Positions 43,155 to 52,108 of a DNA stretch of 64,000 nt are shown here, piece after piece. The stretch's first letter is position 1; each line of letters opens with the position of its first letter. The DNA comes from JAJXXT01 sp963764465. GTDB taxonomy: Bacteria > Pseudomonadota > Alphaproteobacteria > Acetobacterales > Acetobacteraceae. The notes under the pieces are model-generated. The model saw nothing but the letters and a program-made list of their open reading frames with translations, was not told the origin of the DNA and made no database searches. A program made the translations under genes and the position numbers. Location of the stretch: positions 1 through 64,000 of the forward strand of contig CAVXSO010000001.1 in assembly GCA_963764465.1 (NCBI GenBank), given 5' to 3'.

Positions 43155-44732
43155 ATGCGTTCGATGATCTGGGCGGCCGCGGCCGCGCTGGTGCTGACCG
43201 CACCGTTGGCGCGGGCGGAGACCGTTTTCAAATGGGCCAATGACGGCGATGTGCGGGCGCTCGACCCGTACACGCTCGACGAAACCGTCCAGAACTCCTT
43301 CCTGCAGAACATCTACGAACCGCTGGTGCGGCGCAGCAAGACGCTGGGGCTCGAGGCGGGCCTGGCCACCTCCTGGAAGCTGGTCAATCCCACGACCTGG
43401 GAGTTCAAGCTCCGGCCGGGCGTGAAGTGGCAGGACGGCACGCCGTTCACCGCGGACGATGTGCTGTTCTCCATCGGGCGCATCAAATCCAAGACCTCCT
43501 CCACCTCGACCAACGTCGCGTCGGTCAAGGAAGTGAAGAAGGTCGACGACGAGACCGTGGAATTCATCACGTCGGAGCCGGACCCGCTGCTCCCGTCGGA
43601 GCTGACCAACGTCGACATGCTGCCGAAGGCGTGGATGACGGCGCACGACTCCGCGGAGCCGGCGATTGTCGGCAAGACCACGAACTATGCGCTGCTGCAC
43701 ACGATGGGCACCGGCCCCTACGAGCTCGTCTCGCGCGAGCCGGACCGCAAGACGGTGATCAAGCGCAACCCCAACTGGTGGGGCAAGCTCGACGGCAACG
43801 TCGATCGGGTCGAGTTCAACGTCATCTCCAACGCCGCGACGCGCGTTGCCGCCCTGCTCTCGGGCGAGATGGACATGATCTACTCGGTGCCGCCGCAGGA
43901 CATGGGGCGCATCGGCCATTCGCCGGGCGTGAAGCTGCTGATCACACCGGAGCTGCGCACGATCTATTTCGGTTTCGACGTGAGCCGGCCGGAGTTGCTG
44001 CACTCCAGCGTGAAGGGCAAGAACCCGTTCAAGGATCTGCGGGTACGTGAGGCCTTCGCCAAGGCGATCGACGAGAACGCGATCGTCCGCTCGGTGATGC
44101 AAGGCCAGGCGCGCTCGACCTGGGAGATGATGGGTCCGGGCGTGAACGGCTTCAATCCGGCGATGAACAAGCGCCCGGCGGTGGATATCGCGGGAGCCAA
44201 GAAGCTGCTCGCGGAGGCTGGCTACCCCAACGGGTTCGAGGTGCAGCTCGACTGCCCCAACGACCGTTACGTGGCCGACGCGCAAATCTGCACCGCGGCG
44301 GCGGCGATGCTGGCCAAGATCGGGATCAAGGTGGACGTCTACGCGCGCACCAAGACCAAGTTCTTCGCCGATGTGAACTATCCGAAGTACGACACCTCGA
44401 TGTGGCTGATCGGCTGGACGCCGAGCACCTACGATGCGCAGAACGTGTTCCGCTCGCTGCTCGGCACGCAGGACCCCAAGACCGGCCGCGGCCTCTACAA
44501 CCTCGGTGCCTACTCCAACCCCAAGCTCGACAAGCTGATCGACGAGATGGGGCCGGAGCTCGATGCGAAGAAGCGGCAGGACATGATCAACCAGGCCATC
44601 GCCATGGTGCAGCATGACCTGCCGACGATCCCGCTGCATCAGCAGAGCATCGTCTGGGCGGCACGCGACAACATCACGCTCGTTCAGCCCGCGGACGATA
44701 CCTTTCCGATGCGCTGGGTGAGCAAGAAGTAG
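43155..44732 (+). CDS. ABC transporter substrate-binding protein, peptide type (SBP_bac_5)
   Basis: This 525-residue periplasmic protein has a Sec signal (MIWAAAAALVLTAPLARA, cut near 21). Family features include WANDGDVRALDPYTLDETVQ, LRPGVKWQDGTPFTADDVLFS, TGPYELVSREPDRKTVIKRN and the C-terminal LIGWTPSTYDAQNVFRSL. These proteins feed dipeptide, oligopeptide, nickel or sugar transporters. No permease or ATPase genes accompany it, so it is an orphan. It is divergent from an acyl-CoA dehydrogenase gene, with 88 bases between the two starts. Confidence 0.93.
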   Translation: MRSMIWAAAAALVLTAPLARAETVFKWANDGDVRALDPYTLDETVQNSFLQNIYEPLVRRSKTLGLEAGLATSWKLVNPTTWEFKLRPGVKWQDGTPFTADDVLFSIGRIKSKTSSTSTNVASVKEVKKVDDETVEFITSEPDPLLPSELTNVDMLPKAWMTAHDSAEPAIVGKTTNYALLHTMGTGPYELVSREPDRKTVIKRNPNWWGKLDGNVDRVEFNVISNAATRVAALLSGEMDMIYSVPPQDMGRIGHSPGVKLLITPELRTIYFGFDVSRPELLHSSVKGKNPFKDLRVREAFAKAIDENAIVRSVMQGQARSTWEMMGPGVNGFNPAMNKRPAVDIAGAKKLLAEAGYPNGFEVQLDCPNDRYVADAQICTAAAAMLAKIGIKVDVYARTKTKFFADVNYPKYDTSMWLIGWTPSTYDAQNVFRSLLGTQDPKTGRGLYNLGAYSNPKLDKLIDEMGPELDAKKRQDMINQAIAMVQHDLPTIPLHQQSIVWAARDNITLVQPADDTFPMRWVSKK

Positions 44733-44752
44733 CGGCTGCACCGCGCCGTCCG

Positions 44753-44780
44753 TCCCCCGCGTGAGCGATCGCGCGGGGGA
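44753..44780 (+). terminator. Hairpin after the peptide-binding protein gene
   Basis: TCCCCCGCG (44753-44761) and CGCGGGGGA (44772-44780) form a nine-base-pair perfect stem 20 bases after the stop codon. No T tract follows. Confidence 0.6.
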
Positions 44781-44899
44781 TGTGGCGGTCATGTCGGCCT
44801 TCCTGACCGGGCCCGCGTTCCCGTCATGCGGGACCAGGGCGTACATCGCCGCCGTAACGCACGGCTCTGCTCCGCGTTCAAACGGACGAGGAGAATGTC

Positions 44900-45610
44900 A
44901 TGCCCCCACGTCGAGTGGTTTATTTGCTCGCCACCGTCATCGCGGCGCTGCCAGGTCTGCCCGCCATCACCCGCTTCGCCATGGCGCAGCCAGTGGCCTC
45001 CCGACCGGTGGTGCTGGAACTCTTCACCTCGGAGGGCTGCTCCTCCTGTCCGCCGGCGGATCGTTTGCTTGCCCAGCTCGCGCATCGGCCCGGCGTGCTG
45101 GTGCTGGGCTTTCACGTCACCTACTGGAACAGCCTCGGCTGGCGTGATCCCTGGTCGCTTGCTGCCGCGGATACGCGCCAGCGCCACTACGCCCGGTATT
45201 TCGAGGGCGGCCTGTTTACGCCCGAATTGGTGGTGGACGGGCGCCAGGCGCTCGTCGGCTCGGATGCGACGGGCGCCGCACGCGCCATGCGCCGTGCCCG
45301 GCCGGTTCAGGCGGTGACGTTGGCGCTGGCCGAAGACGCCGCGGGCGTCGCGATCGTGGCCGGTGCCGGGGCGGGCGAGGGCAGTATCCTGCTCCTCGGT
45401 TACGATCCCGCCCATACCACGGCGATCGGTCGCGGCGAGAACGCCGGGCGCACGCTCGAGGAGGCCAATATCGTCCGCTCGGTGATGCTTGCCGCCGCGT
45501 GGCAGGGCGCCGCGGTCCGGGTGCTGGTGCCTCGCCCAAAGGGCGCTCGGCTCGCGGCCATCCTGCAGGCGCCGGATGGGCGCATCCTCGCGGTGGCGAC
45601 CGGCGCCTAG
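44900..45610 (+). CDS. DUF1223 secreted thioredoxin-like protein
   Basis: The 236-residue protein has an N-terminal signal sequence (VVYLLATVIAALPGLPA) and a DUF1223 domain: VLELFTSEGCSSCPPADRLL with a CSSC redox-type motif, FHVTYWNSLGWRDPW, and YTPE-like FTPELVVDGRQALVGSD. The domain resembles thioredoxin folds, but its reaction is not established; a periplasmic redox role is inferred. ATG 44900 has GAGGAGAA upstream. It is monocistronic, with a hairpin before it and 69 bases to the next gene. Confidence 0.87.
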   Translation: MPPRRVVYLLATVIAALPGLPAITRFAMAQPVASRPVVLELFTSEGCSSCPPADRLLAQLAHRPGVLVLGFHVTYWNSLGWRDPWSLAAADTRQRHYARYFEGGLFTPELVVDGRQALVGSDATGAARAMRRARPVQAVTLALAEDAAGVAIVAGAGAGEGSILLLGYDPAHTTAIGRGENAGRTLEEANIVRSVMLAAAWQGAAVRVLVPRPKGARLAAILQAPDGRILAVATGA

Positions 45611-45679
45611 GCCGGCCCACGCACGAGGCTGTAGCTCTCGGCCCCGCGCTGCGCTAGGCAACCGCGGAGGAGGAGCCCA

Positions 45680-46894
45680 ATGGATTTTACCCATACCCCC
45701 AAGGTCGAGGCGCTGCGCGAGAAGCTCCTCGGCTTCATGGAGCAGCACGTCTACCCTGCCGAACCCGTCTTCGCGGAACAGCAGGCGGCGATGACGAATC
45801 GCTGGCATGAGCCGCCGGTGATGGAGGAGCTCAAGGCCCGCGCGCGGGCGGCGGGGCTTTGGAACCTGTTCCTCCCGGCGGCCGAGCATCCCGAGGGGCT
45901 CACCAACCTGGAATACGCGCCGCTCGCCGAGATCATGGGCCGCTCGCCCATCGGCCCCGAGTGTTTCAACTGCGCTGCCCCGGATACCGGCAACATGGAA
46001 ACCCTGTTGCGCTACGGCAATGAAGTGCAGAAGCGGGAATGGTTGGCGCCCCTGCTTGAGGGCAGGATCCGTTCCGGATTCGCGATGACGGAACCCGCCG
46101 TTGCCTCCTCGGACGCCACCAACATCGAGGCGCGCATCGAGCGCGACGGTGACCATTACGTCATCAACGCCCGCAAATGGTGGACGTCCGGCGCGATGGA
46201 CCCGCGCTGCGCCATCTTCATCGTCATGGGCAAGACCGATCCCGCGGGACCGAAGCATCGCCAGCAATCAATGGTGCTGGTGCCGCGCGCGACACCGGGC
46301 GTGACGGTGATGCGCCACCTCGCCGTCTTCGGCTACGACGACGCGCCGCATGGCCATGCCGAGGTGGACTTCAAGGATGTGCGAGTACCTGTCAGCAACA
46401 TCCTGCTGGGCGAGGGGAGGGGATTCGAGATTGCGCAGGGCCGCCTCGGCCCGGGGCGCATCCATCACTGTATGCGCCAGATCGGGGTTGCCGAGCGTGC
46501 GCTGGAGGCGATGTGCGCGCGGGTCAAGAGCCGCGCCACATTCGGGCGCAAGCTCGCGGAGCACGGCGTGATCATGGAATGGATCGCCAACTCCCGCATG
46601 GAGATCGAGCAGGCGCGGCTGCTCACGCTCAAGGCTGCGGACATGATGGATCGCGTCGGCAACAAGGCGGCGCGCGCCGAGATCGCGATGATCAAGGTCG
46701 TCGCCCCCCGCATGGTGCTGCGCGTGCTCGACCGTGCGATACAGGCCCATGGCGCCGCCGGAGTCAGCCAGGATTTTGGCCTCGCCAACGCGTGGGCGCG
46801 TGGCCGGACGATGCGCATCGTCGATGGCCCGGACGAGGTACACCGCATGTCCATCGCCAGGCTGGAACTCCGCCGCGACGGCTGGAATGGATGA
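45680..46894 (+). CDS. Acyl-CoA dehydrogenase (ACAD10/11-like)
   Basis: The 404-residue flavoenzyme starts in the style of the ACAD11 branch (PKVEALREKLLGFMEQHVYPAEPVF). It has FAMTEPAVASSDATNIEARIERDGD, the substrate region NARKWWTSGAMDPRC, and the C-terminal AHGAAGVSQDFGLANAWARGRTMRI. It is encoded with a phosphotransferase-like gene whose ATG lies inside its 3' end, and this pairing reproduces as two genes the domain fusion known in animal ACAD10/11 for 4-hydroxy-acid breakdown. That specificity is therefore a reasonable inference. Confidence 0.92.
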   Translation: MDFTHTPKVEALREKLLGFMEQHVYPAEPVFAEQQAAMTNRWHEPPVMEELKARARAAGLWNLFLPAAEHPEGLTNLEYAPLAEIMGRSPIGPECFNCAAPDTGNMETLLRYGNEVQKREWLAPLLEGRIRSGFAMTEPAVASSDATNIEARIERDGDHYVINARKWWTSGAMDPRCAIFIVMGKTDPAGPKHRQQSMVLVPRATPGVTVMRHLAVFGYDDAPHGHAEVDFKDVRVPVSNILLGEGRGFEIAQGRLGPGRIHHCMRQIGVAERALEAMCARVKSRATFGRKLAEHGVIMEWIANSRMEIEQARLLTLKAADMMDRVGNKAARAEIAMIKVVAPRMVLRVLDRAIQAHGAAGVSQDFGLANAWARGRTMRIVDGPDEVHRMSIARLELRRDGWNG

Positions 46895-47936
46895 AACCAA
46901 GCCGGTTCCTGCCGAGGAAGCGCTCGATACCGCGCGGCTGATTGCCTGGCTTCGCGAGCATGTCGGATTGGCGGTGGGCGAGATCCGCCTTGCCCGGTTC
47001 AGCGGCGGGCACGCCAACCTTACTTACTTGCTCACGGCGGGCGGGCACGATTTGGTGATCCGCCGCCCGCCGCTCGGGCCCGTTGCTCCTGGTTCTCACG
47101 ACATGGGGCGGGAGCACCGCGTGCTTTCGGCGCTTCACCAGGCCTTTCCGCTGGCGCCACGAAGCCTGGCTTATTGCGATGACGTATCGGTGATCGGCGC
47201 TCCGTTCCTCGTCGCCGAGCGCCGCCACGGCATGGCGATCACGCCCGACTTGCCAAGGGTTTTCCACAACCGACCGGATATCGCCGCCGGCATCGGCGCC
47301 ATGCTGGTCGACACACTTGCTGACCTGCACCGGGTTGATGCGGCCCGGCTTGGCCTCGATGCGCTTGGCCGGCCTGAGGGATTCCTCGCCCGCCAGCTCG
47401 AAGGGTGGCGGCGCCGCTGGTACGCCGCCCTCGACCGCCCCTATCCCGAGGCTGAGCCCTTGCTCGCGCGCCTCGCCGCGAACCTGCCTGCTTCGCCGGC
47501 GCCCGCCCTGGTGCATAATGACTTCAAGCTCGACAATATCCTCGTCGATCCAGCTGATCCGCGCGTGCCGCGCGCGGTGCTGGATTGGGACATGGCGACG
47601 CGCGGCGATCCGCTGCTCGATCTTGGCTATCTGCTCACCTACTGGGCGGAGCCTTCCGATCCGCCGGAATGGATCGAGGCCGCGTCGATGCCCACCTGGC
47701 GCGAAGGGTTCCCGAGCCGTGCCGAGGTGGTGGCGCGCTACGCCGCGGCGACAGGCACGGACGTGACGGCGATAGCGTGGTACCAGGCGTTCGCCACATT
47801 CAAACTTGCGGTCATCGTTCAGCAAATCTTCATCCGTTTTGCCCGCGGCCAGACATCGGATCCGCGCTTCCGGGATTTCGACCGCCGTGTCGCCGCCCTC
47901 GTCGCCAAGGCCGCGGCGCAAGTCTCCCGCGTGTGA
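46887..47936 (+). CDS. Phosphotransferase family protein (APH fold, ACAD10-kinase-like)
   Basis: This 349-residue aminoglycoside-phosphotransferase-fold protein has a nucleotide-loop-like FSGGHANLTYLL, the catalytic loop LVHNDFKLDNILVDP and the metal-binding VLDWDMATRGDPLLDLGYL. ATG 46887 overlaps the dehydrogenase stop by eight bases, so they are coupled. In ACAD10/11 proteins the kinase phosphorylates 4-hydroxyacyl-CoA before elimination. A similar partnership is inferred here, not antibiotic resistance. Confidence 0.9.
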   Translation: MDETKPVPAEEALDTARLIAWLREHVGLAVGEIRLARFSGGHANLTYLLTAGGHDLVIRRPPLGPVAPGSHDMGREHRVLSALHQAFPLAPRSLAYCDDVSVIGAPFLVAERRHGMAITPDLPRVFHNRPDIAAGIGAMLVDTLADLHRVDAARLGLDALGRPEGFLARQLEGWRRRWYAALDRPYPEAEPLLARLAANLPASPAPALVHNDFKLDNILVDPADPRVPRAVLDWDMATRGDPLLDLGYLLTYWAEPSDPPEWIEAASMPTWREGFPSRAEVVARYAAATGTDVTAIAWYQAFATFKLAVIVQQIFIRFARGQTSDPRFRDFDRRVAALVAKAAAQVSRV

Positions 47937-47984
47937 CCATGATTCGTCTGCGAATGAGCCGGGCGAAAAATGATCCGCCGCAAA

Positions 47985-48020
47985 CGAAAAGGGCCCCGGA
48001 GCTCGCGCCCCGAGGCCCTT
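47985..48020 (-). terminator. Intrinsic terminator of the HU gene
   Basis: On the minus strand AAGGGCC (48020-48014) pairs with GGCCCTT (47995-47989), with further GC pairing inside, and the 3' side continues as TTTTCGTTT. It lies 17 bases after the HU stop and may act on both strands. Confidence 0.75.
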
Positions 48021-48036
48021 CACGAAAAGTCGCGGA

Positions 48037-48306
48037 TCAGACTGCGGATTTCAGTGTCGGCGAAGCCTTGAAGCGGACAGTCTTGCCCGCCTTCACCTTG
48101 ATCGCCTCGCCGGTGCGTGGGTTCAGGCCCTTGCGCGCCTTGGTCTTGCGCACCGTGAAGGTACCGAAGCTTGGCAGCGTAAACTTGCCTTCCTTCTTCA
48201 GCTGCTTGACGATCGCGTCCATCAGGTCCCCAGCCGCGCGGGTTGCGGCGGTGCCGGTAAGCGATGCAGAATCCTGCAGCACCTGCGCGAGAAAAGCCTT
48301 CGACAT
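48037..48306 (-). CDS. HU-family DNA-binding protein
   Basis: This is an 89-residue histone-like protein that bends DNA and compacts the nucleoid. The family signature is complete: LPSFGTFTVRKTKARKGLNPRTGEAIKVKAGKTVRFKAS (residues 45-84, given by ends LPSFGTF and RFKAS), with the proline-tipped arm at RNPRTG-like LNPRTG. ATG 48306 gives the normal length; a frame extension to 48387 is rejected. It has its own promoter-like sequence and terminator and is divergent from murQ. Confidence 0.95.
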   Translation of the reverse strand: MSKAFLAQVLQDSASLTGTAATRAAGDLMDAIVKQLKKEGKFTLPSFGTFTVRKTKARKGLNPRTGEAIKVKAGKTVRFKASPTLKSAV

Positions 48307-48414
48307 GCGTTTCGCATCCTTTGTTGAGGCGCGGCCGTGCCCGCGCTCTGTGGCAATTCCGCAGGCGATGCCTGCGGCGAATCGCACGGCCTCCTGGGCC
48401 GGCGAACCGGCGCG

Positions 48415-48443
48415 GTGCTAACAGCAATTCCGCTGCGGTGCAA
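48415..48443 (-). promoter_or_regulatory. Candidate promoter of the HU gene
   Basis: On the minus strand TTGCAC (48443-48438) and TAGCAC (48420-48415) are 17 bases apart, about 110 bases before the HU start. Confidence 0.4.
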
Positions 48444-48481
48444 AGGGTTTTTTCCATGGCGTTGCCAATGTTGAAGCCAGA

Positions 48482-49381
48482 ATGAGCACGCCTCGCATCT
48501 TGCCGGCGACGGAGACGGTCGATCCGCGCTTCGCCGATCTCGACGCCTGGCCGCCCGCGTCCGCGCTCGCCGCGCTGTGGGAAGGGCAGATGGCCGCCGT
48601 CGCCGCGGTGCGTTCGGCACTGCCTGCGATCGAGGCGGCCGTGGAAGCGGCGCTCCCGCGGCTCGCTGCCGGCGGCCGTCTCGCTTATGCCGGAGCTGGA
48701 ACGTCTGGCCGCCTCGGTGTGCAGGATGGCGCCGAGCTCACGCCGACTTTTGACTGGCCCGCCGATCGCGTCGTGCTGTTGATGGCCGGCGGCGAGGCGG
48801 CTTTCACCACCGCGATCGAGAATGCCGAGGACGATGGTGAGGCCGCGCGCGCGGCAGTCGCGTTCCAAGGGCTCGGGAAAAACGACGTGCTGCTTGGCAT
48901 CGCCGCGAGCGGTGGGACACCCTATACGCAGGCCGCGATTGAGGCCGCGCGTGAAGCGGGCGCGCTCACCATCGCCGTCATCAATGCCCCCGGGCCCATG
49001 GCACAGGCGGCGGAGCACGTGCTCCTCGCCGAGACCGCGCCGGAGGTGCTCGCGGGTTCGACAAGAATGAAGGCGGGCACCGCGCAGAAGGTCATGCTCA
49101 ACCTGTTTTCGACGCAGCTGATGCTCCGCATGGGCCGGGTGCATCGCGGCCTCATGGTGGACATGCTCGCCCGTAACGCGAAGCTGCGCGCGCGCGCGCG
49201 GCGCATGCTCCATCATCTTACCGGCGCCGACGCCGCCGCCATCGATGCGGCCCTCGCCGCGACGGGCGGGCGCGTCAAGCCGGCGGTGCTGGTGCTCGCC
49301 GGCGTGCGCGCCGAGGACACGGCGGAACTCCTCGCGCGCCATGGCGGCCGGCTGCGCGCGGCGCTGGCCTCGCTCGCATGA
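48482..49381 (+). CDS. murQ: N-acetylmuramic acid 6-phosphate etherase
   Basis: MurQ cleaves the lactyl ether of MurNAc-6-phosphate, giving GlcNAc-6-phosphate and lactate during cell-wall recycling. The 299-residue SIS-domain enzyme shows AYAGAGTSGRLGVQDGAEL (with the catalytic glutamate), the sugar-phosphate site IAASGGTPYTQAAIEAA and GSTRMKAGTAQKVMLNLFST. Its stop overlaps the nagA start (ATGA), so the product of MurQ passes to NagA. No muramic-acid kinase (anmK) is in the window. Confidence 0.95.
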   Translation: MSTPRILPATETVDPRFADLDAWPPASALAALWEGQMAAVAAVRSALPAIEAAVEAALPRLAAGGRLAYAGAGTSGRLGVQDGAELTPTFDWPADRVVLLMAGGEAAFTTAIENAEDDGEAARAAVAFQGLGKNDVLLGIAASGGTPYTQAAIEAAREAGALTIAVINAPGPMAQAAEHVLLAETAPEVLAGSTRMKAGTAQKVMLNLFSTQLMLRMGRVHRGLMVDMLARNAKLRARARRMLHHLTGADAAAIDAALAATGGRVKPAVLVLAGVRAEDTAELLARHGGRLRAALASLA

Positions 49382-50511
49382 AGGCGATCGCGGCTGAGCG
49401 GCTGTTCGACGGCGCCGCGTTTCGTGGCGCGGCGTGCGTGCTCATCGAGGGTGACCGCATCGCCGAGATCACGGATGAGCCGCCGCACGGCATTCCGGTT
49501 GAGACTGCGAAGCTGCTCGCACCCGGCTTCATCGATCTGCAGGTCAACGGCGGTGGCGGCGTGATGTTCAATGCCGAGCCCAACCCGGCGACGCTGGCGC
49601 GTATCGCCGCAGCACACGCCGGCAGCGGAACGACCACAATTCTCGCCACCTTCATCACCGACGATCCGGCGAAGCGCGAAGCGGCCATCGCAGCCACGCG
49701 CGCTTCACTTGAGAGTCGTGTCCCCGGCCTCGCCGGCCTGCACCTGGAAGGGCCGTTCATCAGTCCGCACCGTCCCGGCATTCATCGCAAGGCCGCGATC
49801 CTCACGCTGACGCAGGCGGATATCGCTACACTTGCGCCCGGGTTCCCGCTCCTCGTCACGCTGGCGCCGGAATGTGTCGCCGCCGGGCTGATCGCACGGC
49901 TCGCGGGTGCTGGCACCGTGGTCTTTGCCGGGCATACGGAAGCCGATCCCGCGTGCCTCGCGGCCGCGGCGGAGGAGGGGCTGAGCGGCTGCACACATCT
50001 GTGGAACGCGATGCCGCCCTTCGCCTCACGAGCGCCAGGCACCGTGGGCGGCGTCTTTGCACTCGCGGCGGAAGGTTGTGTGCTGTTCGCCGGCCTCATC
50101 GCCGACGGCTACCATGTGGACGAGGCGGCCCTGCGCGCCACCGTGGCCATGCTGGGACCCGACCGCGCGTTTCTTGTTTCGGACGCCATGGCGACCGCAG
50201 CCTCCGATGTCAAAAGCTTCGAGCTCGACGGGAAGGCGATCCGCCTGGTCGATGGCCGCCTCACGGATGCCGCAGGCACGCTCGCCGGTGCCCATTTGAC
50301 CATGGCGGAGGCAGTGCGCCGCGCCCGCGCGCTGCGGATCGCCGCGGATGGCGCGATCCTGCGCATGGCGACGGCTACCCCGGCGGCGGCGATGCGGCTC
50401 GATGATCGCGGCAGCGTTGCGCCGGGCCTGCGAGCCGATCTGGTGGCGCTGGATGCCGGCTGGTCCGTCGCCGCGGTCTGGCAGGGCGGCGAAAAACTCC
50501 GGCCACGCTAA
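49378..50511 (+). CDS. nagA: N-acetylglucosamine-6-phosphate deacetylase
   Basis: NagA removes acetate from GlcNAc-6-phosphate. The 377-residue amidohydrolase has LAPGFIDLQVNGGGGVMFN, GLHLEGPFISPHRPGIH, the metal ligands in VFAGHTEAD and CTHLWNAMPPFASRAPG, and the catalytic aspartate in FLVSDAMATAA. Coupled translation with murQ forms a two-step route for MurNAc-6-phosphate. A strong hairpin follows, shared with the convergent aldehyde dehydrogenase gene. Confidence 0.95.
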   Translation: MKAIAAERLFDGAAFRGAACVLIEGDRIAEITDEPPHGIPVETAKLLAPGFIDLQVNGGGGVMFNAEPNPATLARIAAAHAGSGTTTILATFITDDPAKREAAIAATRASLESRVPGLAGLHLEGPFISPHRPGIHRKAAILTLTQADIATLAPGFPLLVTLAPECVAAGLIARLAGAGTVVFAGHTEADPACLAAAAEEGLSGCTHLWNAMPPFASRAPGTVGGVFALAAEGCVLFAGLIADGYHVDEAALRATVAMLGPDRAFLVSDAMATAASDVKSFELDGKAIRLVDGRLTDAAGTLAGAHLTMAEAVRRARALRIAADGAILRMATATPAAAMRLDDRGSVAPGLRADLVALDAGWSVAAVWQGGEKLRPR

Positions 50512-50519
50512 GGCAAAAA

Positions 50520-50550
50520 CCGCTCCGGCGACGCGCTGTCGCCGGAGCGG
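50520..50550 (-). terminator. Bidirectional terminator between nagA and gabD
   Basis: CCGCTCCGGCGAC (50520-50532) and GTCGCCGGAGCGG (50538-50550) form a 13-base-pair perfect stem with a five-base loop. Read on the minus strand it is followed by TTTTTGCC, a good intrinsic terminator for the gene at 50558-52003; it also lies nine bases after the nagA stop. Confidence 0.88.
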
Positions 50551-50557
50551 GGCGTCG

Positions 50558-52003
50558 TCAGGCCGAGGCCTGCGTCACGAACTTCGTGTTGAGGTAGGCT
50601 TCCATCGCCTCGAGCCCGCCCTCGGACCCGTAGCCGGAATCCTTCATCCCCCCGAACGGCACTTCCGGCAGCGCAAGCCCGTGATGGTTGATCGACATCA
50701 TTCCGGACTCGACCGCCGCCGCCACCTTGTTCGCGGTCGCGGCCGAGCGTGTATAGGCGTAGGCCGCGAGCCCGTAGGGAAGGCGGTTCGCCTCCGCGAG
50801 CGCGTCCTCGGTCTTCTTGAAGGAGGCGACGAGCGCCAGCGGTCCGAAAGGCTCCTCGTTCATCGCGCGCATTTCGGTCGTCACGCCTGTCAGCACCGTG
50901 GGCTCGAAGAAATTGCCCTTGTTGCCGATGCGCTTGCCTCCGGTGCGGATGCTCGCCCCCTTCTGCACGGCATCCGCGATGAAGCCCTCCATCGCGGTCA
51001 CGCGGCGCGCGTTGGCGAGCGGGCCCATCGTGGTGCCGGCCTCGAGCCCGCTGCCCACCTTGAGGTTCTTGGCGATGGTCACAAAGCGCTCGACGAACGG
51101 CTCATAGACGCTTTCGTGCACCAGGAAGCGCGTCGGCGCCACGCAGACCTGGCCGGCGTTGCGGAACTTGTTGGCGGCCAGGATCTTCGCCGCGGTGTCG
51201 ATATCCGCGTCCTCGAACACCAGCGCCGGCGCGTGCCCGCCGAGTTCCATCGTCACCCGCTTCATGTGCAGTCCCGCGAGAGCCGCGAGCTGCTTGCCCA
51301 CCGCCGTCGACCCGGTGAACGAAATCTTGCGGATCACCGGATGCGGAATGAGATATTCCGAGATCTCCGAGGGAATGCCGTACACCAGCTGCACCACGCC
51401 CGCGGGCACGCCGGCATCGGCGTAGACGCGAACCAGCTCCGCGCACGAAGCCGGCGTCTCCTCCGGCCCCTTGAGGATGATCGAGCAGCCGGCGGCCAGT
51501 GCCGCGGAAATCTTGCGCACCGCCTGGTTCACCGGGAAGTTCCACGGCGTGAACGCCGCGACCGGCCCCACCGGTTCCTTGATGACGAGCTGGTAGATGC
51601 CGTCCGCGCGCGCCGGAATTACGCGGCCATAGGCGCGCCGCGCCTCCTCGCCGAACCACTCCATCACGTCTGCGCCGACCAGCAGCTCGCCCTTGGCCTC
51701 CATCAGCGGCTTGCCCTGTTCCATCGTCATCAGCGGCGCGATGCTGTCGGCGCGCTCGCGCATCAGAGCCGAGGCGCGCTTCAGCACCTTCCCGCGCTCG
51801 AAGGCGGAGACCTTGCGCCAAGCCTCGAAGCCCTTCTGCGCCGCTTCCAGCGCACGGTCGAGGTCGGCCTTTTCGGCGTGGGCCACGGTGCCGAGCGGTT
51901 CACTGGTGGCGGGATTCAGCACGGTCAGGTGCTTGCCGGAGGCGGCCTTGGTCCAGGCGCCGTCGATGAACAGGGAAACCTCTGGATATGTATGAGCGGA
52001 CAT
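50558..52003 (-). CDS. gabD: NAD(P)-dependent succinate-semialdehyde dehydrogenase
   Basis: This enzyme oxidises succinate semialdehyde to succinate. The 481-residue aldehyde dehydrogenase carries AAFTPWNFPVNQAVRKISAAL, FTGSTAVGKQLA, the catalytic glutamate in TMELGGHAP and catalytic cysteine in NAGQVCVAPTRFLV. It ends with the GabD-type LALPEVPFGGMKDSGYGSEGG. No gabT or gabP is present in the window, so the source of semialdehyde is unknown. Alternative semialdehydes such as glutarate semialdehyde are possible. Confidence 0.92.
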   Translation of the reverse strand: MSAHTYPEVSLFIDGAWTKAASGKHLTVLNPATSEPLGTVAHAEKADLDRALEAAQKGFEAWRKVSAFERGKVLKRASALMRERADSIAPLMTMEQGKPLMEAKGELLVGADVMEWFGEEARRAYGRVIPARADGIYQLVIKEPVGPVAAFTPWNFPVNQAVRKISAALAAGCSIILKGPEETPASCAELVRVYADAGVPAGVVQLVYGIPSEISEYLIPHPVIRKISFTGSTAVGKQLAALAGLHMKRVTMELGGHAPALVFEDADIDTAAKILAANKFRNAGQVCVAPTRFLVHESVYEPFVERFVTIAKNLKVGSGLEAGTTMGPLANARRVTAMEGFIADAVQKGASIRTGGKRIGNKGNFFEPTVLTGVTTEMRAMNEEPFGPLALVASFKKTEDALAEANRLPYGLAAYAYTRSAATANKVAAAVESGMMSINHHGLALPEVPFGGMKDSGYGSEGGLEAMEAYLNTKFVTQASA

Positions 52004-52108
52004 AACGCTCCTCCGTCTGCTGGCGTTCGTCCTATTCTGCGCCAGACCGCGGCCGGCGCCAAATCCGCCATTTGGCGCGTCGGATCATGCCGCGGCCCGC
52101 CTCGACGG

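Noticed and set aside
46887..47936. Aminoglycoside resistance gene
   Set aside because: The APH fold is shared, but coupling to an acyl-CoA dehydrogenase points to an ACAD10/11-type metabolic kinase.
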